From positions 11,135,821 to 11,199,820 of the forward strand of contig CM035160.1 of NCBI GenBank assembly GCA_020205615.1: a stretch of DNA of 64,000 nucleotides. The letters run 5' to 3'. The DNA is from Panax quinquefolius. Its lineage: Eukaryota > Streptophyta > Magnoliopsida > Apiales > Araliaceae. The position numbers were made by a program, and so were the translations under genes. Of the stretch, positions 11,641 through 24,910 are shown piece after piece. Numbering within the stretch: position 1 is the stretch's first letter; each line of letters opens with the position of its first letter. Under the pieces are notes generated by a model that saw only the letters and a list, made by a program, of their open reading frames with translations, made no database searches and had not been told where the DNA came from.

Positions 11641-14600
11641 ATGGATAAACGGTGGAGATTTCATGATCTTGGGATGGCAATGGTGTTGGCTGTTGTATTA
11701 GTCTTTCTTCAGAATTTGAGTTTATGCTGGTCTCTCAACGGTGAAGGCACGAACTTTACATTTTCATAACAAAATTTTAAGTTAAAAATTTGATTTTGGG
11801 TATGAACAATGTAATTTATTGAATACAGGGCTGGCGTTATTGAGGTTTCGTGATAGAGTTGTGAGTGATCCATTTGGTGCTCTATCCAACTGGAATAGTA
11901 ATAATGAAGGGGACTTTGATCCTTGTTCTTGGCTCGGAGTCGAGTGCTCAGATGGAAAAGTCATAATCTTGTGAGTTATTATGAATTTATATCTGAAAGA
12001 AGCTTTTAGAATTGTGACTTATATGAATGCTGATTTTATACGGAGACTTGGCTTTCTATGCTATGAATTATGATAGATGTTGCAGTGTCTAAAAATTTGG
12101 TTTGCTATTTTTGTGACCGAATAGAGCTGTGTATTTTTGTGAAGGAACAATAATATGGTAGCACGAGTTATTACTTAATTTTCAGTTGGGATTTTTACAA
12201 GCTTTAGGCATAGATAAATGATAGTTCTTCTAGGTTTCGATGTGGATGGTGTGCTTTATTTCCATAAAGGCCCAAGAATTAAAATGAAATTGCACTTGAT
12301 CATCATTTTTTATAAGTGTTTGCAACACACAATGTAGCCTTATATCTTAGAAATTAGTATAATGCTAATATTGTGTATGACCAGTTATCAAAGTTTGTGT
12401 TTGCCTATATTCTTCAAAGAGTGGTATTATAAAACATGTAATTTTCTGATATTGGAGATGAGTTATGGCCTATGGGCCTTCTGGCAGGAGTTTGGTGAAC
12501 AAGGACCCAGTAAGGTTCACTTGTTACGATAACCTTAGAAGGATCTGTCTGATTCTTTGTACTGGAGTCTTATTCATAAAGATGAGGGAACAAATAGGGA
12601 TATTCTTTAATTGCATTTAGGGTGGCTAAGGAGTCGGAACAATTGACCTGGCTCTAGTGCAGAGAGAGATCTTCGATTTCTTTATGTTCATTTCTGATAA
12701 CATATTATGGTACTTATTTAAAAAGCACATTTTAAGAATTTTCTTCTTCATAAGTGTTTTATAGTGTACTAAAGTCATTTTACTTTCAATTGCAGAAACT
12801 TAAAAGATCTTTGTCTTGGAGGAACATTGACTCCGGAACTCGGGAAGCTGACTAACATAAAATCTATGTAAGGGATCATGAATTCATGATCCAATTCATT
12901 ATTCATGATTATTGTAACTTTTTCCCTTTTCATATATGTTTGATGTATGATTCTTATGCTATATGCCGCAGTATTTTACGCAACAATTCTTTTTACGGAA
13001 ATATTCCTGAAGAAATTGGGAAACTGAAGGAGCTGGAAGAGTTGGACTTGGGATACAATAATTTAAGTGGGCCGTTTCCCTCTGATATTGGCAATAACCA
13101 CTCGCTTTCAATTCTGTGAGTTCAGCCTTTTGAATATGGAGCTACTGTTTTCTCTATTACCTAAGCTTCTGCTGACTCAATCGTGTGGTAATTGTTGCAG
13201 CCTACTGGATAACAACAAGTTTCTTGGTAGCGTACCTCCTGAACTTTATGATCTCAAGATGCTTTCTGAACTTCAAATAGATGAGAAATACTTAACTAGT
13301 GCTGCTTTTCGGACCAGTTGCAATAGTAGATCTGATTCTTGGTAAGTTTAGTAGATATTCCTTTATCTTCCACTTAAACTTACATGTTTCTTTTTTCTTT
13401 TCTTTTTCTCTTTTCCCTTTCTTCCCATATTCCTCTTCCCTTCCCTTTCCTCTCTTGTTTTTTTACTTTTGGTAGTCTTGGTGGAGTTTTTTTTTTTATA
13501 ATAAAGATGGCATTTAAATCTGTAGTAGTAAATAATGATAGAGCTACAACTAATTATTGGAAAGTGTGTTTGTTTCCTAAATAGCAGAATAGTAGTATAT
13601 AGTAATTATGGATTATTTTATTAGTAGCGATTAATTGTTTACTTATTTGAGAGAGAAACTATGGGCTTAAAGGGATATAAGAGGGGAAAAGGAAATAAAG
13701 AAATATATGGTGATCACCAGAGGGTTTGTTGATGAGGAAGATTAAGTGGAAGTTCATTGCACCTGCTGCTTTGGTGCAGGTGGTACTATCCACGAATACA
13801 AAAAAAGCAAATTATAACCAGAAACTCTTATATCCTCGAACTGACTTGTTTCATGAGATATAAAATCATGCAAAAAATATCTGGACCTAATGATATTTAA
13901 TTGTCAGGAACATTGTGCAAACTGGAGATATACCACAGAGGAGGCTGCAGCAGGTGGCAGATACCTCAAGTCTAACCTTAAATAGACGCAATAAGAGGGG
14001 TTTGGAGGCATCATATTTTCGCTCTTTGCGGTCATCACCTTCTTTAGCATTGTTACCACGACTATCACCATCACTGTCTTCTCCTTTATTATCGCCTTCA
14101 GTCCCACCAATGTCATCTATATCAGAACCCCCCTCAACATCTTTTTCGTCTTCACTGGAGTCTCCATCTCCTTCCCCTTCGGAATTTTCGGCACCTTCAC
14201 CCTCTCCTATGCTTCCTCCCAGTCCTGCTTCATTAGCTCCAGCAAATCCACCTGTTGCTGTTTCAGTACCACCAGAGTCCTACTCTGCTCCATTGCCTTC
14301 CCCTGCATCAAGTCCTAGCCAAACTGTTGAAAAAAGTGCCAAGTCAAAGCATCATACAGTTATGATATTGTCTGGAGTGATTGGTGGTTCTGCTTTCATT
14401 TTCTTATCAGTAGTTGGCATTGGTTTCTGTCGAAGAAGTAAGGTGGTTACTGTAAAACCTTGGGCGACGGGGTTAAGTGGGCAGCTGCAGAAAGCATTTG
14501 TAACAGGTCATTTCCCTTTCTCATGAACTTACAGTTTTTTTAGCACGAGAAAACTTTATTTTTGAGTGTTCCTTCTGTTTTTGTGTTTGTATTTTTGTGT

Positions 14601-16191
14601 ATGTCTGTCTATGTGTGTTTAAATGTATTCATGTTTGAGAGTCTGCATTCTAGGTGTACCGAAGCTCCAGCGATCAGAACTTGTAACCGCTTGTGAAGAT
14701 TTCAGTAATATAATTGGCTCTTTATCAGATGGCACGGTGTACAAAGGGACTCTGTCATCTGGAGTTGAAATAGCAGTGACATCTACTGCAGTGAAATCAG
14801 CTGAAGACTGGTCAAAGAATTTAGAGACCCAATTCAGGAACAAGGCATGCAAAACTCAAATCTGATCAAACTTGATATAGCTTATACTCTGTTTGTCAAT
14901 AACATAATTTTGGTTTTCCTTTTTCATTCTTTTTACAGATAGACAAGTTATTAAAGATGAACCACAAAAACTTTGTGAATCTTATTGGGTTCTGTGAAGA
15001 ACAAAAGCCTTTCACAAGAATGATGGTTTTTGAATATGCACCAAATGGGACCCTGTTTGAGCATCTACACAGTAAGTTCTCAGATCATTTTGTAGTCGTT
15101 TGATGATCACTTGGCATAGACGTTTGGTTTTGCTTGACAAACAGCATTTTCTTGTTTTCCACACATTCTCAGGAACTTGGGTTGATATACTTAGGGCCAA
15201 ATTACTTATCAAAAATATATGCTACCTAGTGGACGCTGCATGTTTACATTATGGGTTGAATCATATGGGTAAACTGCATTAGTTTGTCTCAAATAATAAA
15301 TTCACAGAGAATGCTTGTATTCTTGTGTTTCTTTTGGGAACTGGGAAGGATATCAATTGCAGACAAATTTCTAATCTATAAATATATCTATGTTTATATG
15401 TTCTCGAGGTATTAAAACTTAGGTATTGAACTACACCTGCAATAGTGTGTAAATGCCATGCCATGCCATGCCATGAGCTGACATAATTGAAAACATTGAT
15501 TTGATTTTCATAGCTGTGTCACACTTGTATTCGATTGAGATACAATAACTGACTATTGCTTTGTTGATGCCACTTTGAACTTCCTGCAGTAAAAGAAGCA
15601 GAGCACTTGGACTGGGGAATGCGGCTGAGAATAGCTATGGGAATGGCATATTGCCTCGAGTATATGCACCAGCTCAACCCGCCAATAGCCCATGGAAATC
15701 TGCAGTCTTCTTCAATATATCTTACTGAAGATTATGCAGCGAAAATTTCTGATTTCAGCTTCTGGAATGAGGTAACTGCAGCAAAGATGGGATCAGCTAC
15801 CATGGAACTCTTGGAAACCTCATCCTCAGTTCCTGAGAGCAATGTATACAATTTTGGGGTGGTTTTATTTGAAATGATTACGGGAAGGCTTCCATACTCT
15901 GTAGGTAATGGCTCTCGTGTGGACTGGGCATCAGAATATTTGACTGGTAAACAACAACCCCTTAGAGAAATAGTGGATCCAACTTTGATATCTTTCGAAG
16001 AGGATCAGCTTGAGAAACTGTTTGAGGTGATAAAAGATTGTGTCCACTCTGACCCAAAACAGAGATCAACAATGAGAGAAGTCGCAGCTAAGTTGAAAGA
16101 GATAACAGCATTGGGACCTGATGGAGCGACGCCAAGAATATCTCCTCTTTGGTGGGCAGAACTAGAGATTTTGTCTACAGAGTCGGTTTAG
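11641..16191 (+). CDS. LRR receptor-like pseudokinase, MRH1/MDIS-like, nine exons
   Basis: Exons: 11641-11740, 11829-11970, 12796-12867, 12972-13115, 13201-13341, 13908-14506, 14654-14844, 14939-15071, 15590-16191; all phases close to give 707 residues. Order: signal peptide (1-31), LRR N-terminal cap with CSWLGVEC, about three LRRs (80-180), a Pro/Ser-rich stretch (250-340), one membrane helix (350-374), kinase fold (400-690). Catalytic residues are missing: the VAIK lysine is Thr442, HRD is H542-G-N, and DFG is D562-F-S. This fits the plant family of inactive LRR receptor kinases around MRH1/MDIS2 and At3g56050, cell-surface proteins in tip growth and pollen-tube signalling. Which member it is cannot be settled here. 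The intron after 14844 uses a GC donor. No frameshift or stop is present, so it looks functional as a pseudokinase. Confidence 0.9.
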
Positions 16192-17308
16192 GAGGTTCTA
16201 ATTGAGTGACAAAAGTATCAAGTAATTCTAAAGTTCACATTTTTTTATTCAAAATTTCTTTATTCAATTTCTGTTTTCGTTCCCGACTCGAGTAGGCTCA
16301 AAAGTCAGTAGTACAGATGATGTTCTAATTAATTTTTTTCTTTTAATGTTGTGGATAACTGTTTGTATCTAATTCTGGGTGAAGATTATATGTAGGAGTA
16401 TATATTAGAGAAAGAGGAGACTGGTCTGGATCTTGTTTATTACTCTTTACTGCACCAAGGAAGTGGAATTTCATCCTGTGAGGATATATTTCTGTGATTA
16501 ATGCATTTTAGCTGGCAAACTTTCGCCAGCAATATTCTTATTAGTTGTCTTTGTAGATGAAGGTTTGCTTGTAGGTGAAATCTTATTGTTGTTATTTTGC
16601 TTTGTTTTGTTTCCCTTTTTGATTCCCCTTGAAGAGAGTTGATGTCTTAGTTTTTATGTACTCTTGAGGGACTTGCTAAATCAACAAAATTTAGTATTTA
16701 TGGGCATATTGGGATGAAAGAGTAAGAGTGTCTTCGGTAACTCGAGTGTTGCATTTGTGATTTAAGTAAGATGCGTTCGACTAAACGAACAAGAATTTCA
16801 AGCGCCCTTTTACATGTAAAGGCCAAAATTGATAAACCCTTGAAGATCACTAGTTCATAAATGTGAGTATAATTCTTCATGACAGCAAAGAAACCAAAAG
16901 TGTTTGATATACTTCATTGTCTTTATACAATAGCTTTTGTAAATTGAGAAAAATATCTCCATTTAGGCAAAATTTGTGGTCCTTCATTCTCAAGAACGAA
17001 TGGTATAAAATTACAGCACAATACATCTTCCCAAGTGTTCAAATCCTGAACCAACATTTCGCTGATGCAGATAATCGTTTCATTCTTTCAACTTTTATGG
17101 TTATCTTTAAGTTCTAGCCTGTCCATACCAAACATATGTACACTTTTCCTCTTGGCATTTTCCTTCCACTCTCGTAGCCATGATCTATGTCCACCATCAT
17201 CTGAATGCTCTTCAAAACAATGATTTCTGAAGAAAACTGAGGTTGGTTGAGAGTTCAAACAGTTCTTCTGTCCTGCAAGATTCACAATGAAATTCCCTTC
17301 CTATGGCT
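16192..17308. other. Convergent intergenic region
   Basis: The pseudokinase gene (+) and the ETO1-like gene (-) end toward each other. Both 3' untranslated regions must lie here. No further gene, repeat or RNA is evident. Confidence 0.6.
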
Positions 17309-20300
17309 TCACTTCTGCAGATGAGTAGCTTCCCCTTTTGTTCGACTATACAGATCGAGGGTGTCCTTGTGGTTGGGGTCCAAGCACAACGCTGCTTCAC
17401 AGTCTCGTAGAGCAGAAACAACATCACCCATTGACTCGTGGAATGCTGATCGAAGATGGAGCATTTGCAAGTCGGGTTTGAAAGCTATGGCTTTATTAAG
17501 TTCATCTACGGCCTCAGTTTCTCTTTGGTCATCCATCAGCACTGGTGACATGTGATTGCACTTGTTAGTACATACAAAAACTTAGGCAAGCAAACTTGGG
17601 GATTAAAAAATTAGAAGCAAAATTTGCAAGGGGACAAGTTCTTTGAGAAGCATATGCGCGCATCTAGTTCTCCTTTTCCCGTATGCAAGCTTCTTACATA
17701 TCTCTGACAAAGTTCACAATTATATTTAATTATACTTTTCCTTCTACATTTTCCAATGACTTTTAGTAGAGTTCTAATTATAACCTAAAACCTTTGAAAG
17801 AAGAAGAACAAGGATCCCAACATAATTAAATATTACATATGGTTCGTGATTTTTATTTTTTATAAGTAAACATACTTATTTTTCTATTTTTGATGAGTAA
17901 GAATTTGTTGGATAAATTAAAATCCTTGCATCCCCAAATGAATGAGAGTCCACTATAAGAATCTGTTTTTATTCAGAAACTTAATTATTGACATGATTAG
18001 CGGGAAAAAACAACTTAATTAACATGATGAAATTTGGTAATTTATATTGAAGATGAATTCTCATTTTGGAAAAGAAAAATAGAGAAGCTGAACACCCAAT
18101 TTGGGAGTTAATTTATATTGAAGATGGACTCTCATTTTGGAAAAGAAAAATAGAGAAGCTGAACTCCCAATTTGGGAGTGGACTTTTTGCGCATATTAAG
18201 AAAGAGGATAAAATGACAAAATTGTCCATATTTAATTTATCATTTAATTGCATAGTTTTTTGCACATTACTAGTGATGCTCCATAAATATGCATAGAGAA
18301 TAGAAATATAACAATTAATAATAAGGGTATTATAGGCAAATTATTGTAAAAAATAGACCATTTAAGGTAAGTAGACATTTAACTTGGGACTACCTAAAAT
18401 AGTACTCCCTCCGTCCCAGGATAAAAGTCCTGGTGGACTTTTCACGCATATTAAGAAAAGGAATAAAATGACAAAATTGTCCATAATAATGTCATTAAAT
18501 ATGGAGAGAAATTGTCCATAATAATGTCATTAAATATGGAGAGAGAATTAGAATAAGAAAAGTATGAGATATTTAATGCTACGGGCATAATAGGAAAAAA
18601 TGTGTAAAAGTTTGGTTATTAAAAGAAAGAAGACATTTAACATAGGACAACCCAAAATAGTAATAAAGACTTTTATCCTGGGACGGAGGGAGTAATAAAG
18701 ACTTTTATCTGGGACGGAGGGAGTATATAAATAGTAACATAAAGAAACAAACAGGGAATAAAAAGGGGATAAAAGTTGGGAATAAGATACGATAATAAAT
18801 GGAGGCCAAACTTGATTTCCAAGCTCAATAAAGAGAAATAGAGAAATTTAGAAGTGATTAAAAAAAGAAAGATGAGAGTGAGAATGGGAAGGAATAGTCA
18901 AATAAACATATATGGGATGTGGTATGCTTTCCATATTTAGCATCAGTTGACTTTATAATTATTGTGCCCTAATAATTTCGAGGTTCAACTACTTGGACAA
19001 CAATTTTCAAACCCCAAGAAATATAATGCAGAATTCTCATATCATCATATAAAGATATCAGAGCAGAGATTCAGAAAAATACCAACGTCCTTTTTAATGT
19101 GACAGGGATAATTCATGGGTCCGTGATTATTAAATATCACGCAAGTTTATTAAAATGTTGACTAGAATTAGAAGTCTCAAAAGAAATACCTGCTGCCCGG
19201 TATCTGTATGGGTAAGTCCTTAGAGGATCCAATTGCGTAGCCGTACTGAGATCACTGTTAGCCATGTCACGGTCACTGTACTCTGACCGTTTCTCATAAG
19301 CTGATGCATTGTTTGGTGCCTTTTCTATCAGTTTTGTCATTTCTTCAAAAGCAGCTTTCTTTTCATTTTTAAGATGATAAACGCGTGCCAACCCTTGATG
19401 AGCTCTTGTATGCTTGATGTCAAGGGCATTTATGTAGCAATCCGCAGCAAGATCCAGCTTACCACAATCCACATAAATACTACTGAGGTTATTCAATGCC
19501 TGTAAAATATCACATCATAAAATGAACAAACACATCTTCATGCGAATGACCCAAAAAAGTTTCCTCCTGGATTCATTCTAGGTAACACAACACTTACTTG
19601 CCCTTTCCGAAGACCATCTGAAGGACATCCGAGAGCGTCCTTCAAAAGTTGGATAACATAAGATGAAGCATCAGGATCGAGAGTCGTATCTGCCAATGTG
19701 TATGCTTTTAGGAAAAAAGCTTCAAATGATCTCTGAATGGAAATGGACTCCTCAGCTTTGGAGAGCGCTTCTTCACGATGGCCAGTGTCATATAGAATCC
19801 ATCCTTCATACACAAGCCTTTCATAATCAGAACTAGAATGATTTCGAGCTAATCGCAAACTTCGCATTGCAGCCTTTTGACAGTTTAACCTGCAGCATAT
19901 AACATAGAGGGGTTTCTTAAGTTGTTGGTATAACATAGATTAATGATGCTAAATAATTAACTTGTACGATTAAATACTTTACATAACAGGATGATTTCTA
20001 AGTCTTAAGAACAATACAGTAATAGTGAATATTATAACATCTTATTTAACAGAAGTGGGTATTAAAGAGTAAGAAGCCTGACATAGTTTAGGTAATGTTT
20101 TAGTGACATTTCAATTCTTTGATAGAAATAAAAATAACTCATAACTTGTCAACTAGACACCCTAATATCTACTTCAGCTATTATGATTACAGGATATACG
20201 ACTTGGGTTACAATCTTCTCCAACATTCATCTCTTGATTTAGAAAATATTAAGTAACTCAAGGAAATAAGTAAATGAAGGAACTTATGAAGCCTCTAAGC

Positions 20301-22417
20301 ATGATACAGAGATTAGTTAACCAGAATATTAACCTTAAAGCTTACCGTAAAAGAAGCAGAGATTGTCGAAACAGAAGAAGGCTCTTTCCAGGTTCATTTA
20401 GCAACATCTGATGTATGACAGCCAGAGAGCCAATATCATCAATAGAAGACCATCGATCATATAGTTGCAACCAGCAGTCAGCTGGACTCCATTGTTGAAC
20501 ACGTCGACTGAGTAGGTCAACCAAGCAATCACCTCTCATCCTTCCATGAAACAACCTGTAATTGGGCTCTAAAGTTAACAATGCTCTAATGTCCCTCAGA
20601 GCAGCTTCATTATCCTCGAGTGCCATAAAGAACCAAGCCCGTAGTTCTAGGCAATCTGGAGAGAGCTTAAACCTAATGATTTTGTTAATCTCTAAGACAG
20701 CCTCCTCACCTTCATTCCTTTCCAACATTGCAACAGCTCTATACTTGTATGGAAAAGAAAGTGTTGGATCCAATTTAGTTGCATCATTCAAATCCAAAAT
20801 CTTCTTCCTTCCCACATTATACAAAGATCGCTCCTGATAAATCCATCCTATTGATTTATACTCAGTAATAAGTGTGTTAACAATCTCATAGGCTGAAAAT
20901 CTCTGCCCTTGCTTGTGCTTAATCCTAGCAACACCAGCCAAAGAATAAATATGACCATTCTCAGCTGCTGCCTCGAAGTAGCATTCAGCATCTTTATAAT
21001 CTTTTCTTTCAAGTAATACACAGCCCAATTGATGCAATGCAAGTGCCTTCTGCCATCTTTCCGTTGCACATCCTCTCAAATTTTCCAACAACATTACTTT
21101 CACGTTTGATGTCATCTCCTCTTCTAGAGCAACCTGGCTAAGAAAATAATACAACAGAAAGGAAGCATGCCCTGCCATAGCTAATCTCTCCCTAGCCTCG
21201 GAACTACAAAATATATTCATGACTTTGGGGTTACACAAAGAACTTGGAAGCTCTCTTAGCAACAATTGCAAACAAGATGCCAATAGAAGATTTGCCCTCT
21301 CCTCCAAACCATAATCAATAAAAACCAACGCATCTTCTAAACTACAAACAAGTGAAGCTAAATAAACATCACAGGCAGACTTCATTTCCTCACAACAGAA
21401 CCTATTTGCAAAAGAAAGGACCTCCAAAACTATTTTTGGAGAACAATCACCTAATTTTTTTGTCCTGCTGAACAAATCTACAGCAATCATTCCTTCAACC
21501 GATATCCCAATCCGAGAAAAGTCTATCTTATCTTTTCGCGACTCCATAAATTTACCATACAACATTACTCTAAGTGGGTTAGATAAATCAGCAATTTTAC
21601 CTCTAACACAATATACCTCTTCATTTTCAATGCAAAAGCAAACATCTTTAACATCTTCAGAAATAGAACACTCACCTCCATTTGTAATATCCACATCAGA
21701 TATCACATTAGGTGTCTCATTACATCTGCAATGATCAAAAACTGAACTGGGATCATACCCTTCCACCAAAGCAGCCTTGGGGCATTCAAGAATTCGCCCA
21801 ATACAATCCAAAGACGAAATACCCACAAGCTCATCCTCTCTCCTCTCGTACCTCAACCAAGCTGCAAGCAAAGCCTTTGAATTCGCGTCAACGGCGTGCT
21901 GACGGGCAGATTGAAGGCAGCGGCGAAGCAGCTTTGGGTCACCCAAGCTGCACAACAGCGCATACTGCTCTATATACATCAAAGATTTCTTAGATTCATC
22001 ACAACTTTCAATCCTGCGAAAAAGGTCAGCTATTGAATCAACAAAATCAACAGATTTGAGGTGTAGGTCAATGGGTGGCTCAAGAAAATCAGTACTCGGG
22101 AGTCCATGAGAGAGAAGAGGACTGTCAGCTGTTGACACTGAATTGGGTACAAGTTCTTCACAAGTGTTTGACAAAATAGAGTTGATTGTGAGATGGGGAT
22201 TAGGATTAGGATTAAGCTTAGGCATAGCTATTCCGGTGGAATCTAAGGTATTATTGAGAGCGTGGACTTGGGTGGTTTTGCAACGGTCTTTGAGCTTGAG
22301 ACCAAGCATCATGGTGTTTGATGTATGAAGAATATGGCGACGGATGAGATTAACTAATTTGGATTTGGGAATTTGGGATTTTGATTGATGCCCATCTTCA
22401 TCAGTTGACATAGACAT
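17309..22417 (-). CDS. ETO1-like BTB/TPR protein, four exons
   Basis: Exons on the minus strand: 22417-20346, 19889-19598, 19499-19190, 17541-17309. Phases close to 968 residues, near the 890-950 of Arabidopsis ETO1/EOL1/EOL2. The N-terminus has LKLKDRCKTTQVHALN, matching the family start; Met35 or Met36 (about 22315) is an alternative start. A divergent BTB domain lies near 260-360 (IADLSNPLRVMLYGKF), followed by TPR-type helices to the end, including LVYEGWILYDTGHREEAL, LDLAADCYINAL and RAHQGLARVYHL. In the known family these proteins are CUL3 ubiquitin-ligase adaptors that bind type-2 ACC synthases and send them for degradation, limiting ethylene. That role is by homology. Which paralogue it is stays open. 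The 1.65 kb last intron holds MITEs; no coding damage is seen. Confidence 0.92.
18041..18179. repeat. Tandem 71 bp duplication in intron
   Basis: TTTATATTGAAGATGAATTC begins one copy at 18041 and a near-identical copy begins at 18112, both running through GAGAAGCTGAAC and CCAATTTGGGAGT. It lies in the last ETO1-like intron. It is followed at 18180-18395 by sequence resembling the interior of the MITE at 18405. Confidence 0.8.
18405..18723. mobile_element. Stowaway-like MITE with duplicated right end
   Basis: The left end CTCCCTCCGTCCCAGG follows TA at 18403-18404. The inverted right end CCTGGGACGGAGGGAG ends at 18692, followed by TA. A further copy of the right end (to 18723) follows, again ending in TA. 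TIR sequence and TA target site are typical of Stowaway (Tc1/mariner-derived) MITEs. No transposase is encoded. Confidence 0.9.
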
Positions 22418-23526
22418 TAAATGAAGTTGATGGGAATGAAATAGGATTACTGGATTGATGGAGTCTGGCCTAAGATGGTGATGCTGCAGTGCAGGCTAGA
22501 GGGTGAAGTAGTAACGGTGGGCTGAGAGAGATTCATCAAAAAGGAAGAAGGAATTTGTGGATGCTGGATCTCTCTCCCTTGTCCTTCCCTCTCCATTATT
22601 TTTATGTGGAATATAAATAATTTATGCCAGCTTACTTATCAGGCTTCTGTGCCTCCTCATGTGTGTTCTTTTTTTTGGACCCTTGCTTGTTGTGTGTGTG
22701 TGTGTGGGTGTAAATGTGTTTTTGGGATGACCTTTTTCTTAATGTTAGCATATTTTTCTTTCATACTCCCATCTAAGGTAAATGTGTTTTTGGGATGACC
22801 TTTTTCTTAATTAATGTTAGGCATTGCATTGGCAAACCTTTTCCTCAAACACACTTGATAAAAAAGGAACAGAAGCAAGACAGATTTCAAGAATTAAATA
22901 ACACAAATTGCACATATATAAAACATAAGACATGCCAACAAAGTGATTAAAGATAAGTGTTAATTGAGTAGTAGCATATGACACAGTAGGGAAAAATTGA
23001 AATAATTGAGGGTTGGTGAACATGGAGATTAGATCTAAAAAAACATACTCATCTATAATCTAACCATTATCTGGTTGTCTTTCTTCAACGATTAACCATT
23101 TATGTTCATATCATTCAATTCTTTATAATTATGTACCCATCTCATCTTCACACCATGCAGCTTTCAACTGGTTATATATATACATATTTAATTTTGAGTG
23201 TCATTTAATATTTGAATTTTTCTTAGTCATGTCAATATTTATTTGTTCAAGAGCACATCCAATTTTTTTTTTTAAATAAGAACAACGATCAAATTACAAA
23301 AATACTAGAGTCACGGTGATATAAACTTGCTCCGGTCCCAAATTGAAACTCGAAACTTAGAGAACATATATATTTTTAAAAAGTAGACGAAAAAATAAAA
23401 CAAATCTTTGCAATACGAGCAACGAAAACCAACTTTAGCTTTTAACGCAATCAAACCTTCTCTACGGAGTGATCCTAAACCTAAAAAAAAGAAAGAAAAA
23501 GGAAACATAAGATCAATTAAACGGAA

Positions 23527-23580
<54 letters not shown>

Positions 23581-24416
23581 CTTTAAAAAGGATCTCTTTA
23601 ATGCATATTAGAGTCGACCCTCCCCATATATCAAAATATGGAAGAGGGAGAGAGAGGCTAGACGCCTAGACTTTATGGGAAATGGTTAGAATGAATTTTA
23701 TTTTTGAAGTAAGTTTCATTAATCGATCAATAAATAATAAATATGCTGACGCTTCCTATGTGAAAAAATATTCTATTAGCCAATTGACTAATTTACCCAA
23801 AAATAAACTTTATGCTAACCGGATCCGACTTTCTGATACCAACTTTTATCTGCCGATGCATGCCAAATGGCAAATGGTTTCTTTCCACTAAAGACACTTG
23901 TAGTGAGTTGTTGAGATTATTTATTTTTATTGTCATATCATTCACTAATAACCCCACCCCACGCCACCCCACGCCACCCCACATTATACGTTGTCTTAAA
24001 ATTAGATTGAAACTTTTCCTTGAGATTAATTTAATTAGCACAAGTTAACTAGAAATTGTCCATAAAAATAAGTCAAACGAATTGAATTGAATATTTCTGA
24101 TAACCTATCTTTTTATATACGAAATCTCATACATACAAAGTTCAAAATTCTATTTGATTTGTTAAAATTTTCATATTAAATTTTATTGTATTAGTTTGAG
24201 ACTAAAACTTATTAGTAAGAACAAAGTATATATTGAAAGAAAGTAATGTTTAATTATCTATAAAGAAAACTTTAAAATGCCACGAAAAAAATATAAAACA
24301 TAGATCCGAACGAACTATTGATTTTCAAATAATTACTCATTTCTTAATTAATTAAGGGAACTCAAACTAGATAAAAAATATATATATTGAAAGGTACCAC
24401 ATCTTCATCTATAACA
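22418..24416. other. Intergenic and promoter region of the ETO1-like gene
   Basis: The leader and promoter of the ETO1-like gene lie at the left end. A 68 bp-period duplication (22712-22748 and 22780-22820, AAATGTGTTTTTGGGATGAC), an (AT)n array (about 23528-23579) and three short CACCCCACGC repeats (about 23955-23985) are present. No gene is recognised. Confidence 0.5.
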
Positions 24417-24470
24417 CACTCACAAAATAGAAACATTGCATTTATAAATGCAATGTTTTTATTTTGAGTG
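24417..24470. repeat. Compact hairpin (about 26 bp arms)
   Basis: The arm CACTCACAAAATAGAAACAT continues into TGCATTTA, and is mirrored by TAAATGCAATGTTTTTATTTTGAGTG with a few mismatches and almost no loop. It lies just upstream of the module at 24480-24910. It may be a tiny MITE remnant; the near-zero loop argues against an ordinary microRNA precursor. Confidence 0.75.
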
Positions 24471-24479
24471 AGTTTTATA

Positions 24480-24910
24480 ACAAATATGGTAAGTTTATAC
24501 TAAAAGGTTTGGATTCTAACATTTAATACTATCACTTAATGGGCCGGCCTACGTAGCCAAAATAAATGTGTATATAAAGGGCGTTTAGTCTCTAACCCTA
24601 GCTAGCCGTCAGTCTCAAACTCTCGATCAAAATTAGTTCTTCCGTTTTCAGAGGCGAATGGCATCAGGAATTTTCTCTCAGGTTAAAATCTTTCTTTTTA
24701 CTTATTTTGCCATTTTCTCTCGATTTCAAGAATATTATATATATAACAATCGATTATTAATTTTTTTTCTTCTGTTTTTGAATTGGGGATAATAACAAAT
24801 AGCAGCGGCAACAGTCAACGGTTGTTCACTAATCGGAAGCTGTTTCAACCTTTTTTATGGGACATGGATATGAGCGTTGTTGGTGTTCCTGTGTGATGTA
24901 GCAACTGGTA
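24480..24910 (+). other. Promoter-like module, copy 1, with a small spliced frame
   Basis: Contains GGGCCGGCC, a TATA box in GTGTATATAAAGGGCG (about 24570), then CTAACCC and GCCGTCAGTC. It is followed by ATG at about 24658 with ATTTTCTCTCAG before a GT donor. An acceptor follows near 24803. The joined frame would be only about 17 codons (MASGIFSQ then Gln-rich). The same layout recurs at 42240-42870. It could be the 5' remnant of a duplicated gene or a noncoding transcript. The product is not recognised. Confidence 0.4.

Noticed and set aside
13384..13584. Phe/Leu-rich frame in the pseudokinase gene
   Set aside because: It is a pyrimidine-rich intron between exons 5 and 6.
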